A stretch of DNA of 64,000 bases from contig CAVUEF010000007.1 in the NCBI GenBank assembly GCA_963740455.1, positions 62,001 through 126,000 on the forward strand, in the 5' to 3' direction. Below are positions 18,373 to 28,372 of this stretch, piece by piece. A program made the translations under genes and the position numbers. The stretch is from Paucibacter sp963740455. Lineage in GTDB: Bacteria; Pseudomonadota; Gammaproteobacteria; Burkholderiales; Burkholderiaceae_C. The notes under the pieces are model-generated. The model had not been told where the DNA came from. It saw only the letters and a list, made by a program, of their open reading frames with translations, and ran no database searches. Position 1 is the stretch's first letter; the number at the start of each line of letters is the position of its first letter.

Positions 18373-21230
18373 ATGAAACCGCGTTCCTCATTCGGCCCAC
18401 GAAACGCCAACAGGCTGTCTCCACAGCGCAGATTCTTGCGCCGAGCCGTCACCTCCATGGCTTTGAGCACGGCCATGGCCTGCGCGCATGCCGCGACCGA
18501 TGCCAGGGCTTCGCGCTACTACGAGGACGCACTCACGCGCTATGAACACAAGGACGTTGCTGGCGCAATCATTCAACTCAAGAACGCATTGCAGATCGAC
18601 AAGACGATGCTCCCGGTGCAAGTGCTGCTGGGCAAAGCCTTGCTGTCAAACGGCGAGGCCGCCAATGCCGAAGTTGCCTTCACTGAAGCTTTGCGTCTGG
18701 GAGTGAACCGCGCCGAGCTCGTGATTGCGCTCGCTCGTTCCGTGGTCGCGCAGGGCAAGCAAGCTCAACTTATCGATCAGCCACGATTTGCGCTGTCCGG
18801 ACTGCCCGCGCCAGTGCAATTGCAATTGCTGTTGATACGCTCGGCAGCACAGTCTGATCTGGGTGACACTCAAGCTGCGCTGAACAGCATTGAAGCCGCG
18901 CGCGCGATTGACACCAAGTTGCCCGAGGTCTGGCTTGCTGAGGTGCCGATACGTATTCGTGCGCGCCAGTTCCGCGAGGCCGACGCGGCTGCCGACAAGG
19001 GCTTGGCACTTGCGCCCAACTCTGCCGAGGGTCTTTATCAGAAGGCTTCGATTGCCCACGTGCAGGGCAATGTCGCGGCTGCACTCGCAGGGTACAGCAA
19101 GGCCTTGATCATCGATGACAGCCATATTGAAGCGCGCTTGGCACGCGCTGGCATTTATCTGGACGGAACGCGCACCGCGGAGGCAAAGGCGGACATCGCC
19201 AAAGTGCTGACGGTGGCGCCTCGTGATCCCCGCGGTTCCTATCTCAATGCCTTGGTGGCCGAACGAGAAGGAAACGCCGCTGCTTCCAGCGCAGCCTTGC
19301 ATTCGGTCACCGCACTGATCGATCCGATCCCGGTGGCTTTCATTCGTTACCGGCCTCAAATGCTGATGCTCAACGGTCTGGCTCATTTCGGTCTGAATGA
19401 AACCGAAAAGGCCAAGCAGTACCTGGAGCTGTTCCAGAGCGTGCAGAACAACACGCCTGTGTCCAAGATCCTGGCGCAGATCCAACTGCGCGAGAACAAT
19501 GTCGATCGCGCCATTGACTTGCTGGAGCCCTATGTCAAGAGTCGCCCCAACGACGCGCAGGGTGCTTCGCTGCTGGCCGGTGCATACATGGCAAAAGGAT
19601 GGCACGCCAAGGCCACCGGCCTGATGCAAGAGGCTTTGCGCAACAACGACTCGCCAGAGCTTCATACCGTGCTTGGTCTGAGCCTGATCGGCGGCAATAA
19701 GCCCGGCAGCGCGGCAGCCGAACTTGAGACTTCGTTCAAACGCGATCCGCGGCAGGTGCAAGCTGGTGCTGCATTGGCCGCGCTCTACCTGCGCGATGGG
19801 CAGACGCAAAAGGCCGTGGGAGTTGCGCAGGCCTTGGTCAAGCAGCAGCCAAAGAACGCCAGTTTCTACAATCTGCTCGGGATCACCAAAGCGCAGTTTC
19901 ACGACCCCAACGGGGCCCGCGCCGCCTTTGAACAGGCGGTCAAACTAGATGCCGGATTTGTCCAGGCCAAGCTGGGCTTGGCCCGCGTCGATATTCTCAT
20001 GAGGGACTTCGACACGGCTTCGAAACGCCTGACCGAGATTCTCAAGGCCGACGAAAACAATATCGACGCGATGTATGACATGGCCGTGCTTTCCGAGCGC
20101 CTGGGCAATTTGCCCGACGCCGAGCGCTGGTTGAAGAGGGCCGTCGACTTCGGCGGGCCTCGCGAAACCCGGGCAAGCTTTGCCTTGGTCGAACTGCATT
20201 TGCGCACCGGCCACGGACCCGCTGCGATGGAGGCCGCCAAAACCCTGCTGACCAAAGGACCCAATGATGTCTCCGTGTTGATCGCCTATGCACGCGCTCA
20301 ACTGGCGAGCGGCGACGCAACCGGCGCGCGCAGCAGCTTGGCCAATGCCTCGCGCCGTGCCGACTACGACGCCCCGACACAAACCAATATCGCCAGCCTG
20401 CAATTGGCGGCGAACGATCTGCCCGGCGCGGCCTACAGCCTGCAAAAAGCACTGAGCGGCAAGCCAGACTATGTGCCCGCACTGGCCTTGATGAGCAACG
20501 TGGAACTGCGTCAGGGCGATCCATCCAAGGCCGAGCAGCTTGCGCGCCAAGTCACCCAGGCCAATCCCAAACGGGCGCTCGGCTACAACCTGCTCGGTGA
20601 CATCGCCGTGGCCCGCAAACAGCCACCTGCCGCGCTCGAGGCCTATCGGCGCGCCCATGAGTTGGAGCCGTCCAGCCTCTCCCTGCTGCGACTGTTTGGC
20701 CTGCTGGCGCTCAGGACAGCCGAGGCGTCCAATCGGCATTGCAGTTGGCCGCTCAATGGCTGAAGAGTCATCCTGACGATGTGGCGGTGCTGAGAAGCGT
20801 GGCCAACACCCATGCCCGCGGCGGCAACTTCACGGTCGCGCAAAGTACTTACGAGAAGCTGCTCAAGATCGCCCCTACCGATGCCGACGCCTTGAACAAT
20901 CTGGCCAATGTGCTGATGCGCACCAAGGATCCGGCGGCACTCAAGGTGGCCGAGCAGGCGCTGGCCGCGGCGCCCAATGACGCCAACATCGTTGATACCG
21001 CGGGCTGGGCCAATCATCTGGCAGGCCAGAGCGACCGCGCCCTGCAACTGCTGCGCGATGCCAGATTGCGCAATCCCGCCAGCGCCGAGATCCACTATCA
21101 CCTCGCGGTCGTATTGGCCAATGCGGGTCGCAAGATCGAGGCCCTCGACGAATTGAACGCTGCACTCAAGTCTGGCACCCCGTTCGAGAGCTCCGCAGAA
21201 GCCACACGTCTGCTTCAGACCCTCAGATGA
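18373..21230 (+). pseudogene. prsT: PrsT-like TPR protein of the XrtA/PEP-CTERM system (one frameshift)
   Basis: A long TPR-repeat protein of about 950 residues with a Sec-type leader (FLRRAVTSMALSTAMACAHA), matching the TPR lipoprotein/secreted component PrsT of exosortase A (XrtA) exopolysaccharide loci. The first frame runs to 20763. From about 20703 the homologous sequence continues in another frame (AQDSRGVQSALQLAAQWLKS) to 21230. A single missing base near 20690-20705 would join the two. ATG 18373 is chosen because the alternative start at 18346 is a TTG. The downstream PEP-CTERM gene fits. No exosortase or other eps/prs genes are in view. It could be a true pseudogene or a sequence error. 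Confidence 0.8.
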
Positions 21231-21321
21231 GGGGTGGCTGTTCCGTCGAGAAAATTTACACTCGGTCACGACAGATTGGCTTCGATTCAATATCTCGTTG
21301 ATTTCAATAGAGACTTTTGAG

Positions 21322-21339
21322 TTGGCCTCATTCTTGCAA
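21322..21339 (+). promoter_or_regulatory. Sigma-54 (-24/-12) promoter of the PEP-CTERM gene
   Basis: TTGGCCTCATTCTTGCAA places GG (21324-21325) and GC (21336-21337) exactly 12 bp apart, with the flanking TTGG and TTGCA bases of the RpoN consensus. Transcription would start about 12 nt later, leaving a leader of roughly 30 nt before the ATG at 21378. Confidence 0.75.
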
Positions 21340-21377
21340 CTATGTGGATGCACAGAGAAAACTGCCTGGGGAATGCC

Positions 21378-22220
21378 ATGAACACACAGAATCGACATCG
21401 CCGCTTGCTGCCCGTGGTTGCGGCCATCGCGCTGGCGGGCTTTGCTTCGGGCGCTTGGGCCGTGTCGACGTGGACGGCCTCAGCTTGCGGAGGACCGAGC
21501 GACCCCAGCCTTGTATCTGCGGGCAATACGGGCGGCTGTTCCTCGGGTGGGGTGGCCGCAACGGTCTCAGCCTGGTCGAATACTGCCAGTTCATCGAGCG
21601 GGCATCTTGGCACTACCACCACTTCGACCCCTGGTACGTTTGAAACCGCCAAATTGGTTCTGTACGGAAACAACTACGGCATCACCAATCAGAATCCTTC
21701 AGGTTCCCCTGACACCGAAACGACAACTCCGAATCACGCCATCGACAACGACACAAACGTCGACATGGTATTGCTGAAATTCGATACCAGCATCGCGCTG
21801 AGTGCATTCACGCTAGGCTACACGAATAACGACTCCGACGTGACGGTGCTGCGGTATGCAGGGGCGACTACCGGCAGCACGACTGCAGCGTCTCTGATGA
21901 ACAACAAATCGCTGAGCAATCTCACCGCGTCCAACGGTTGGACTTTGGTCGATAGCTACTCGAATGTGGCAGGAACGCAAAGTATCGCCGGCGGCGCCAG
22001 TTCGAGTTGGTGGTTGATCAGCGCCTACAACTCGACCATTGGCGGCGTAAAGTCCTGGACGGATACGAACTTGGACTATTTCAAGCTCTTGTCATTTGCC
22101 GGGAATACGGTGGCACCCCCGCCGCCTCCCGGAGTCCCCGAGCCTGGTTCGCTCGCCTTGGCCGCGTTCGCCGCCTTCGGTGCCTTTGCAGCGCGTCGCA
22201 GGATCAAGCAAGTGCACTGA
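21378..22220 (+). CDS. PEP-CTERM sorted surface protein
   Basis: A 280-residue exported protein. A signal peptide (RLLPVVAAIALAGFASGAWA) leads to a Ser/Thr/Asn-rich beta-type domain of about 200 residues. This includes NVDMVLLKFDTSIALSAF and DSDVTVLRYAG, a pattern I associate with exosortase-dependent XDP-type surface proteins. The C-terminus is a full sorting signal: VPEPGSLALAAFAAFGAF then ARRR. Exosortase cleaves at the PEP motif and the protein is released or anchored at the surface. ATG 21378 has GGGGA 5 nt upstream. A sigma-54 promoter precedes it and a terminator follows, so it is a single-gene unit. The exosortase itself lies elsewhere. Confidence 0.88.
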   Translation: MNTQNRHRRLLPVVAAIALAGFASGAWAVSTWTASACGGPSDPSLVSAGNTGGCSSGGVAATVSAWSNTASSSSGHLGTTTTSTPGTFETAKLVLYGNNYGITNQNPSGSPDTETTTPNHAIDNDTNVDMVLLKFDTSIALSAFTLGYTNNDSDVTVLRYAGATTGSTTAASLMNNKSLSNLTASNGWTLVDSYSNVAGTQSIAGGASSSWWLISAYNSTIGGVKSWTDTNLDYFKLLSFAGNTVAPPPPPGVPEPGSLALAAFAAFGAFAARRRIKQVH

Positions 22221-22251
22221 CCCTGAATCCTCTTCAGGTCAAGGCAACAGG

Positions 22252-22275
22252 GGCCACCGGGAAGGTGGCCTTTTT
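22252..22275 (+). terminator. Intrinsic terminator of the PEP-CTERM gene
   Basis: Stem GGCCACC (22252-22258) / GGTGGCC (22264-22270), loop GGGAA, then five T residues. It lies 31 nt after the stop codon. Confidence 0.9.
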
Positions 22276-22358
22276 CATTGTGCAGGCTCGGCCATGGCAC
22301 GAACCAAAGGGCGGGCGGCTATCATCGCGCGTTACTTTCTTACTCGGAGCACCAAGTC

Positions 22359-23183
22359 TTGGATACCCTCTTGTTGATCAAAGCCGCCGTGATGGGCATT
22401 GTCGAAGGACTGACCGAATTCTTGCCCGTGTCATCGACCGGACATTTGATATTGACCGGATCGCTGCTGAACTTTGCCGACGAGAAGAGCAAGGTGTTCG
22501 ATATCGCGATCCAGACCGGCGCGATCTTCGCCGTGATCCTGGTCTTTTGGCAGCGCATTCGGGAAACGGTCTTGGGCCTGGGCTCCGAGATCAAGGCGCA
22601 GCGCTTTGCATTGAATGTGCTGGTGGGATTCCTGCCTGCGGCCGTGCTGGGTGTGCTGGTCTACAAGACCATCAAGACGCATCTGTTCAATCCGGGCGTC
22701 GTCGCCGGCGCCTTCATCGTCGGCGGCTTGATCATTCTGGTGGTCGAGCGCCGCAAGCACCCGCAGGTACGCATCGAGACGGTGGACGACATGACCGTGC
22801 TGGATGCGTTCAAGGTCGGACTGGTGCAATGCCTGGGCATGATTCCGGGCACAAGTCGTTCGGGCGCCACCATCATCGGCGGCATGCTGCTGGGTCTGAG
22901 CCGCAAGGCCGCGACTGACTTCAGCTTTTATCTGGCCATTCCTACGCTCATCGGTGCGGGCGTCTACAGTCTCTACAAGGCCCGCGCGCTGCTGTCAGTC
23001 GCAGACCTGCCCTTGTTCGGCGTGGGCCTGCTGTTCTCGTTCATCAGCGCGTGGATTTGTGTGCGCTGGCTGCTGCGCTATATCGCCACGCACAGCTTCG
23101 TGCCCTTTGCCTACTACCGCATCGTGTTTGGCGTGGTGGTGCTGTTGACCAGCTACATGGGGTGGGTCACTTGGGCCGACTGA
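22359..23183 (+). CDS. uppP: Undecaprenyl-diphosphatase UppP (BacA)
   Basis: A 274-residue multi-pass membrane enzyme that dephosphorylates undecaprenyl diphosphate to recycle the lipid carrier for peptidoglycan and glycans. Loss or overexpression affects bacitracin response. The signature motifs are GIVEGLTEFLPVSSTGHL (near residue 13) and PGTSRSGATIIGG (near 170). The start is the TTG at 22359, preceded by GGAG at suitable spacing. This gives the family length (E. coli 273), whereas upstream in-frame codons would add unrelated residues. It is convergent with aapP. Confidence 0.93.
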   Translation: MDTLLLIKAAVMGIVEGLTEFLPVSSTGHLILTGSLLNFADEKSKVFDIAIQTGAIFAVILVFWQRIRETVLGLGSEIKAQRFALNVLVGFLPAAVLGVLVYKTIKTHLFNPGVVAGAFIVGGLIILVVERRKHPQVRIETVDDMTVLDAFKVGLVQCLGMIPGTSRSGATIIGGMLLGLSRKAATDFSFYLAIPTLIGAGVYSLYKARALLSVADLPLFGVGLLFSFISAWICVRWLLRYIATHSFVPFAYYRIVFGVVVLLTSYMGWVTWAD

Positions 23184-23223
23184 CGTGCTTGCCGGACACC
23201 TCTTGAGGCCCGCAAGGAGCGCG

Positions 23224-23967
23224 TCAATGCCCCAGTATCTTTGACAAGAAGTCCTTGGAGCGCTCGTTGCGCGGATTGTTGAAGAACTCCTCCGGCGTGT
23301 TCTGCTCGACGATCTGTCCCTCGTCCATGAAGATCACGCGATCGGCGACCGCCTTGGCAAACCCCATCTCGTGGGTGACGCAAATCATCGTGATGCCCTG
23401 ATTTGCCAGCTCGATCATCACATCCAGCACTTCCTTGATCATCTCGGGATCGAGTGCCGAAGTGGGCTCGTCAAACAACATCACCTTGGGTGTCAGACAC
23501 AGCGCGCGTGCAATGGCCACGCGTTGCTGCTGACCGCCCGAGAGCTGCAGCGGATATTTATGCGCCTGCTCTGATATCTTCACCCGCTCGAGTTGCTGCA
23601 TGGCGCGCTTCTCGGCTTCGGCCTTGGGCGTATCGCCCACCCACATCGGCGCCAGCGTCAGGTTCTCCAGCACGGTCAGGTGCGGGAACAAGTTGAACTG
23701 CTGGAACACCATGCCGACCTGGCGGCGCACGCTCTCGATCGCCTTGACATCATCGCCAAGCTCGACGCCGTCCACCACGATCTTTCCCTGCTGATATTCC
23801 TCCAGGCCGTTGATGCAGCGGATCAGCGTCGACTTGCCCGATCCCGACGGACCGCAGATGACGATGCGCTCGCCCTGGGCGACTTGCAGGTCGATATCGC
23901 GCAACACGTGGAAGTTATTGCCATACCATTTATTGACCTTGGAGAAGCTGATGATGGGATCACTCAT
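23224..23967 (-). CDS. aapP: General L-amino acid ABC transporter, ATPase AapP
   Basis: A 247-residue ABC ATPase of the polar amino-acid uptake family. Walker A GPSGSGKST near residue 39, Q-loop VFQQFNLFPHLTV, signature LSGGQQQRVAIARAL, Walker B VMLFDEPTSALDP and the switch His (CVTHEMGFAK) are all intact. It is the last gene of the aapJQMP cluster, 12 nt after aapM. It powers import of acidic, polar and other L-amino acids through AapQM. Confidence 0.93.
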   Translation of the reverse strand: MSDPIISFSKVNKWYGNNFHVLRDIDLQVAQGERIVICGPSGSGKSTLIRCINGLEEYQQGKIVVDGVELGDDVKAIESVRRQVGMVFQQFNLFPHLTVLENLTLAPMWVGDTPKAEAEKRAMQQLERVKISEQAHKYPLQLSGGQQQRVAIARALCLTPKVMLFDEPTSALDPEMIKEVLDVMIELANQGITMICVTHEMGFAKAVADRVIFMDEGQIVEQNTPEEFFNNPRNERSKDFLSKILGH

Positions 23968-23979
23968 GGTGTGTAGGGA

Positions 23980-25083
23980 CTAACGATTTTTACTGCGGTT
24001 GAGCTGATTCTCTATCCACAAGCTGTAGCGGGACATCGAAAAACAGAACAAGAAATAGATGGCGGTGATGAAGAGGTAGCCCTCCACCTTGAAGGGCCGC
24101 CAATTCGCATCTGAATTGAGCGCCAGGCTGAGCGCGCCGGTCAGTTCATACAACGACACGATGGTCACGAGCGACGTGTCCTTGAAAATCGCAATGAAGC
24201 TGTTCATGATGCCCGGCACCACCATCGCCAAGGCTTGCGGCAAGACGATCTTGCGCTGCGTCTGCCAATAGCTCAGGCCGAGCGACTGCGCTGCCTCGAT
24301 CTGGCCCTTGGGGATGGCCTGCAGCCCCCCGCGCACCACTTCCGCCAGATAGGCGGCCGAGAACAGGGTGATACCCGCCAACACCCGGATCAGCACATCG
24401 GGCGACTTACCCGCCGGCATGAACAGAGGGAACATGAACGACGCCATGAACAACACCGAGATCAGCGGAACGCCTCGGACCAATTCAACATAGATCACAC
24501 AGGCGGTGCGGATGGCAGGCAGGTCGGATCGGCGTCCGAGCGCCACCACGATGGCCAACGGATACGCCAGCACGATACTGAAGGTCGCCAGCATGATGGT
24601 CAGCGGCAGGCCGCCCCACAAGTCGGTGGGCACGCGCTCCAGTCCGAGCCAGCCCCCCAGCATCAGCAAGAAGAACGCCACGACCACCACGCCCCATAGC
24701 GGAGCGAGCCATGGCTTCCAGAAACGCCTGATGCAACTCATCACGAGCAGGCCGAGCAGCATCACGGTGGCAACCAAAGGACGCCACTGACCCTCGAATG
24801 GATAGCGTCCGAAAATGATGATGCGGTATTTCTCGGCCACCACGCCCCAGCAGGCACCGGTGCCTCTAGCCGCCTGGCAAGCGTCGGCATCGGGTTTGAA
24901 TACGGCGTGCAGCAAGCCCCAGTCCAGCACCGCGCTCAGGCTCTTAAATAGAAGAGCAAGCACGGCAACCGTGACCAGCGAGCTGATCCAGTTGCCGAAC
25001 AAATTGAACCGCAGCCAGGGAATCAAGCCCTCGGTCTTGACCGGTGAGGGTCGCGGCGCTATGGGGACGAAGCGTGCCTCCAT
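23980..25083 (-). CDS. aapM: General L-amino acid ABC transporter permease AapM
   Basis: A 367-residue inner-membrane permease with an N-terminal extension carrying several membrane segments, then a conserved HisM/GlnP-type domain (EAAQSLGLSYWQTQRKIVLPQAL, the EAA motif that contacts the ATPase). The start is the ATG at 25083. The codon sits one base after the aapQ stop (TGA-G-ATG), so translation is coupled. An upstream in-frame ATG inside aapQ is less likely. It pairs with AapQ to form the channel. Confidence 0.92.
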   Translation of the reverse strand: MEARFVPIAPRPSPVKTEGLIPWLRFNLFGNWISSLVTVAVLALLFKSLSAVLDWGLLHAVFKPDADACQAARGTGACWGVVAEKYRIIIFGRYPFEGQWRPLVATVMLLGLLVMSCIRRFWKPWLAPLWGVVVVAFFLLMLGGWLGLERVPTDLWGGLPLTIMLATFSIVLAYPLAIVVALGRRSDLPAIRTACVIYVELVRGVPLISVLFMASFMFPLFMPAGKSPDVLIRVLAGITLFSAAYLAEVVRGGLQAIPKGQIEAAQSLGLSYWQTQRKIVLPQALAMVVPGIMNSFIAIFKDTSLVTIVSLYELTGALSLALNSDANWRPFKVEGYLFITAIYFLFCFSMSRYSLWIENQLNRSKNR

Positions 25084-25084
25084 C

Positions 25085-26260
25085 TCAGCGCTCCTTGATC
25101 GCTGCATGGCGGTTGTACCAATTCATGAAACCCGATGTGGCCAGCGACATGGTGAGATAGACGGCCATTATGATAGCGATGCATTCGACGGCACGCCCGG
25201 TCTGGTTCAGCGAAGTGTTGGCTATCGACACGACATCGGGGTAGCCGATCGCGACCGCCAGCGATGAATTCTTCGTCAAGTTGAGAAACTGGCTGGTCAG
25301 CGGCGGGATGATCACGCGCAAGGCCTGCGGCAGAATCACTAAACGCATGGCCCGCGCCTTGCTCAGCCCGAGACTCGCAGCCGCCTCCACCTGCCCCTGC
25401 GAAACCGAGGCAATCCCGGCACGCACGACTTCGGCAATGAAGGATGACGTGTAGAGCACCAAGCCCACCAGGACCGCCATGAACTCCGGCGTCGCGGTGA
25501 GTCCACCTTCAAGCGCATAGCCGTCGAGTTTTGGCACGCTCCACTCGGTGGGCGCGCCGCCCGCCAGCCAGCCCAGCAGCGCAGCCGCCAGCACAATCGC
25601 CACCGGCACCCAGAACATGCTGTGTACGCGCGCCGTGGCCTCGAAGCTGCGCCTTGCCCAGCGCCGGTACGCCCAGGCGCAGACCACCCCGACGCCTGCG
25701 CCGAGCACCGCCAAGGTCTGACCCTGGTGCCAAACCGGCACCGGAATCGACAGCCCGTTCTTGCTCAGATGGACCCAGTCGCCGATGCCGAGTGCTTCTT
25801 GTGCGGGCGGCAAGACATCGGTGAACAGCAAATACCACATCAGCAATTGCAGCAGCACCGGCACATTGCGGAAGGTCTCGACATAGCCATAGCACAGGCC
25901 GCGCACGATCGCATTGCGCGAGAAGCGCCCTATGCCAATCAATGTGCCCAGCACTGTGGCCAAAAAAATCCCGACAACGGCCACACGCAGGGTATTCAAA
26001 ATCCCCACCGCGAACGCCATCCAGTACGGATCCGAAGACTCGTATCGAATCAGCGATTCGCCGATATCAAACCCGGCGGTTTCGCCAAGAAAACCGAAAC
26101 CGCTCTGGATGCCGCGCGCGGCCATATTGACCAGCGTGTTGTGCGCCAGATACCAGACGGCCGAGCCTATCAGCGCGACCGCCAAAAACTGGTAGATCAG
26201 GCCGCGAAACGCGCGGCTACGCCATGACCAAGCACGCTTAGGGGGTGAACGTTCTGCCAT
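25085..26260 (-). CDS. aapQ: General L-amino acid ABC transporter permease AapQ
   Basis: A 391-residue permease. Hydrophobic segments are spread along the length, including a large insertion between the first and later membrane helices that is typical of AapQ. The C-terminal EAA loop reads EAAASLGLSKARAMRLVILPQAL. The start is the ATG at 26260 (MAERSPPKRAW). The preceding open frame has no similarity. It is 83 nt downstream of the binding-protein gene aapJ, a gap often seen between a highly expressed binding protein and the rest of such operons. Confidence 0.92.
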   Translation of the reverse strand: MAERSPPKRAWSWRSRAFRGLIYQFLAVALIGSAVWYLAHNTLVNMAARGIQSGFGFLGETAGFDIGESLIRYESSDPYWMAFAVGILNTLRVAVVGIFLATVLGTLIGIGRFSRNAIVRGLCYGYVETFRNVPVLLQLLMWYLLFTDVLPPAQEALGIGDWVHLSKNGLSIPVPVWHQGQTLAVLGAGVGVVCAWAYRRWARRSFEATARVHSMFWVPVAIVLAAALLGWLAGGAPTEWSVPKLDGYALEGGLTATPEFMAVLVGLVLYTSSFIAEVVRAGIASVSQGQVEAAASLGLSKARAMRLVILPQALRVIIPPLTSQFLNLTKNSSLAVAIGYPDVVSIANTSLNQTGRAVECIAIIMAVYLTMSLATSGFMNWYNRHAAIKER

Positions 26261-26343
26261 GGTGGATTTCTCTTGAAGGCACGACCGGCGATGAGCGCGC
26301 AACAGCACGCGCCCACCGCGGATCTACTGCACTTGCGAAACAA

Positions 26344-27381
26344 TCAGCGAATCGGCGGCGCGTACATGATGCCGCCATGGTTCCACAGATTGTTCAAGCC
26401 ACGCGGCAAGCCAAGCGGTGTCTTCGGGCCGACATTGCGCTCGAATATCTCACCGTAGTTACCGGTGGCCTTGATCGCCTTGGCCATCCAGTCCTTGTCC
26501 AGACCGATCAGCTTGCCGGTATCTTCCGAGGTACCGACGATGCGCATGACGACCGGATCCTTGCTCTCGGCAATCATCTTGTCGACATTGGCCTGTGTGA
26601 TGCCATATTCCTCGGCTTCGATCAGGCCGAACACCACCCACTTGGCGATCGAGAACCACTCGTCGTCACCACGGCGCACTGACGGGCCGAGCGGCTCCTT
26701 GGAGATCAGTTCGGGCAGGATGATATGGTCAGCCGGGTTCTTGGCTTCCTTGTTGCGCACCGACGCCAGGCCGGACGCGTCAGTCGTATAGGCCACGCAG
26801 CGGCCAGAGAAGTATGCGCCGGTGGCCGCTTCCACTTTCTCGAACACCACAGGCTTGATGTTGAGATTGTTGGCGCGCGCGAAGTCGGTCAGATTCTTCT
26901 CGGTCGTCGTGCCAGACTGCACGCACACCGGTGCGCCCTTGAGCTGCTTGGCGCTCTTGATCTTGCTCTTGGCCGGCACCATGAAGCCTTGTCCATCGTA
27001 ATAGGTGACGCCCGTGAACAACATGCCCAGCGAGACGTCGCGGGTCAGGGTCCAGGTGGTATTGCGCGACAGGATGTCGATTTCACCCGACTGCAGCGCA
27101 GTGAAGCGTTGTTGTGCCGTCAATGGCACCCACTTGACCTTGTTTCCGTCGCCCAGCACCGCGGCAGCGATGGCGCGGCACACGTCAACGTCCAGACCGG
27201 ACCAGTTGCCGCTGCTGTCGGCCGCTGCAAAGCCGGCCAGACCCGTATTCACGCCACAAATGAGCTGGCCTCTGGCCTTGATGGCGTCCAGCGTCTTGCC
27301 GGCATACGCCGCATCAACACTCAGCATGGCGGACGCGGCCACCAAAGCACCGACCAGCGTTTTCACGGTATTCATTTTCAT
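26344..27381 (-). CDS. aapJ: General L-amino acid-binding periplasmic protein AapJ
   Basis: A 345-residue solute-binding protein. It has a signal peptide (TLVGALVAASAMLSVDAAYA) followed by a type II periplasmic binding fold with TLDAIKARGQLICGVNTGLAGF, a signature of AapJ/BztA proteins. The ATG at 27381 is preferred because AGGAG lies 8 nt upstream. A GTG two codons earlier is too close to that site. It is the first gene of the minus-strand aapJQMP operon. No terminator was recognised after it, so read-through into aapQ is expected. Confidence 0.93.
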   Translation of the reverse strand: MKMNTVKTLVGALVAASAMLSVDAAYAGKTLDAIKARGQLICGVNTGLAGFAAADSSGNWSGLDVDVCRAIAAAVLGDGNKVKWVPLTAQQRFTALQSGEIDILSRNTTWTLTRDVSLGMLFTGVTYYDGQGFMVPAKSKIKSAKQLKGAPVCVQSGTTTEKNLTDFARANNLNIKPVVFEKVEAATGAYFSGRCVAYTTDASGLASVRNKEAKNPADHIILPELISKEPLGPSVRRGDDEWFSIAKWVVFGLIEAEEYGITQANVDKMIAESKDPVVMRIVGTSEDTGKLIGLDKDWMAKAIKATGNYGEIFERNVGPKTPLGLPRGLNNLWNHGGIMYAPPIR

Positions 27382-27565
27382 CTTCACAACTCCTGGTTAT
27401 GGGGTATCACGATTCCTTGCCGAGAACATTCCGAGCAAGATGTGCGCCAGCGGAACGATAGTCTCTATCGCTTTGGACAGGCATAGGGTGAACACTGACC
27501 CCGCAAGTGTAGACCGCGTGGGCGACGCCGGATCAGGCCGCAATTCCCATCCTGGTGCATACCGC

Positions 27566-28279
27566 TCAGGCCCTGCGTTTGTACACCAAGTCCCAGACAC
27601 CGTGGCCGAGCTTCAAGCCTCGGTTCTCGAACTTGGTCAACGGCCGATAGTCGGGTTTGGGCGCGTAGCCCTGGGCCGTGTTTTCCAGCATCGGCTCGGC
27701 GTTCAAAACGTCCAGCATCTGCTCGGCATAGGGGGCCCAATCGGTGGCGCAATGCAGGTAGCCGCCGGGCGCGATGCGGGTCAGCAACTGCGCCACGAAA
27801 GCCGGTTGGATCAAGCGCCGCTTGTTGTGGCGCTTCTTGTGCCATGGGTCGGGAAAGAAGATGTGCACACCCGCCAGCGATTCGGGCGCGAGCATGTGTT
27901 GCAGCACTTCGACCGCGTCGTGCTGCACGATGCGGATATTGCTCAGGCCCTGCTCGTGGATGTGCTTGAGCAAGGCCCCCACGCCGGGCTCGTGCACCTC
28001 GCAACCCAGAAAGTTGAGGTGCGCAAGCGCCCTGGCGATCTTGGCCGTGGCGTCGCCCATGCCAAAGCCGATCTCCAGCACCAGCGGCGCGTCGCGCCCG
28101 AACACTTCGGCATTCACCAAGGGCACAGCTTGGTAGGGCAAAACGAATTTGGGTCCGAGCTCGGCGAGGGCGCGCACCTGACCCGAGCCCATGCGACCCG
28201 CACGCACGACAAAGCTCCTGATGCCGCGTCGTTCGGGCAGGCTTTCAACGGTGAGTGCGGAATCGACGGGGTCGGGCAT
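27566..28279 (-). CDS. trmB: tRNA (guanine-N7)-methyltransferase TrmB
   Basis: A 237-residue methyltransferase that makes m7G46 in the tRNA variable loop. The SAM motif LVLEIGFGMGDATAKIA lies near residue 65. The family signature FFPDPWHKKRHNKRRL lies near 142, and the C-terminal TKFENRG.KLGH is also typical. The gene is monocistronic by appearance, 92 nt after the aminotransferase start-side neighbour and 184 nt before aapJ. Confidence 0.94.
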   Translation of the reverse strand: MPDPVDSALTVESLPERRGIRSFVVRAGRMGSGQVRALAELGPKFVLPYQAVPLVNAEVFGRDAPLVLEIGFGMGDATAKIARALAHLNFLGCEVHEPGVGALLKHIHEQGLSNIRIVQHDAVEVLQHMLAPESLAGVHIFFPDPWHKKRHNKRRLIQPAFVAQLLTRIAPGGYLHCATDWAPYAEQMLDVLNAEPMLENTAQGYAPKPDYRPLTKFENRGLKLGHGVWDLVYKRRA

Positions 28280-28372
28280 GGCGTGATGAGCAAGGATCGA
28301 GGACGAGCGACTTCGGGCAAGGCCCCACCTCGTTCCGACCGCCGCAGAGTCTAACCGCTGGGCGCTCGTCTC

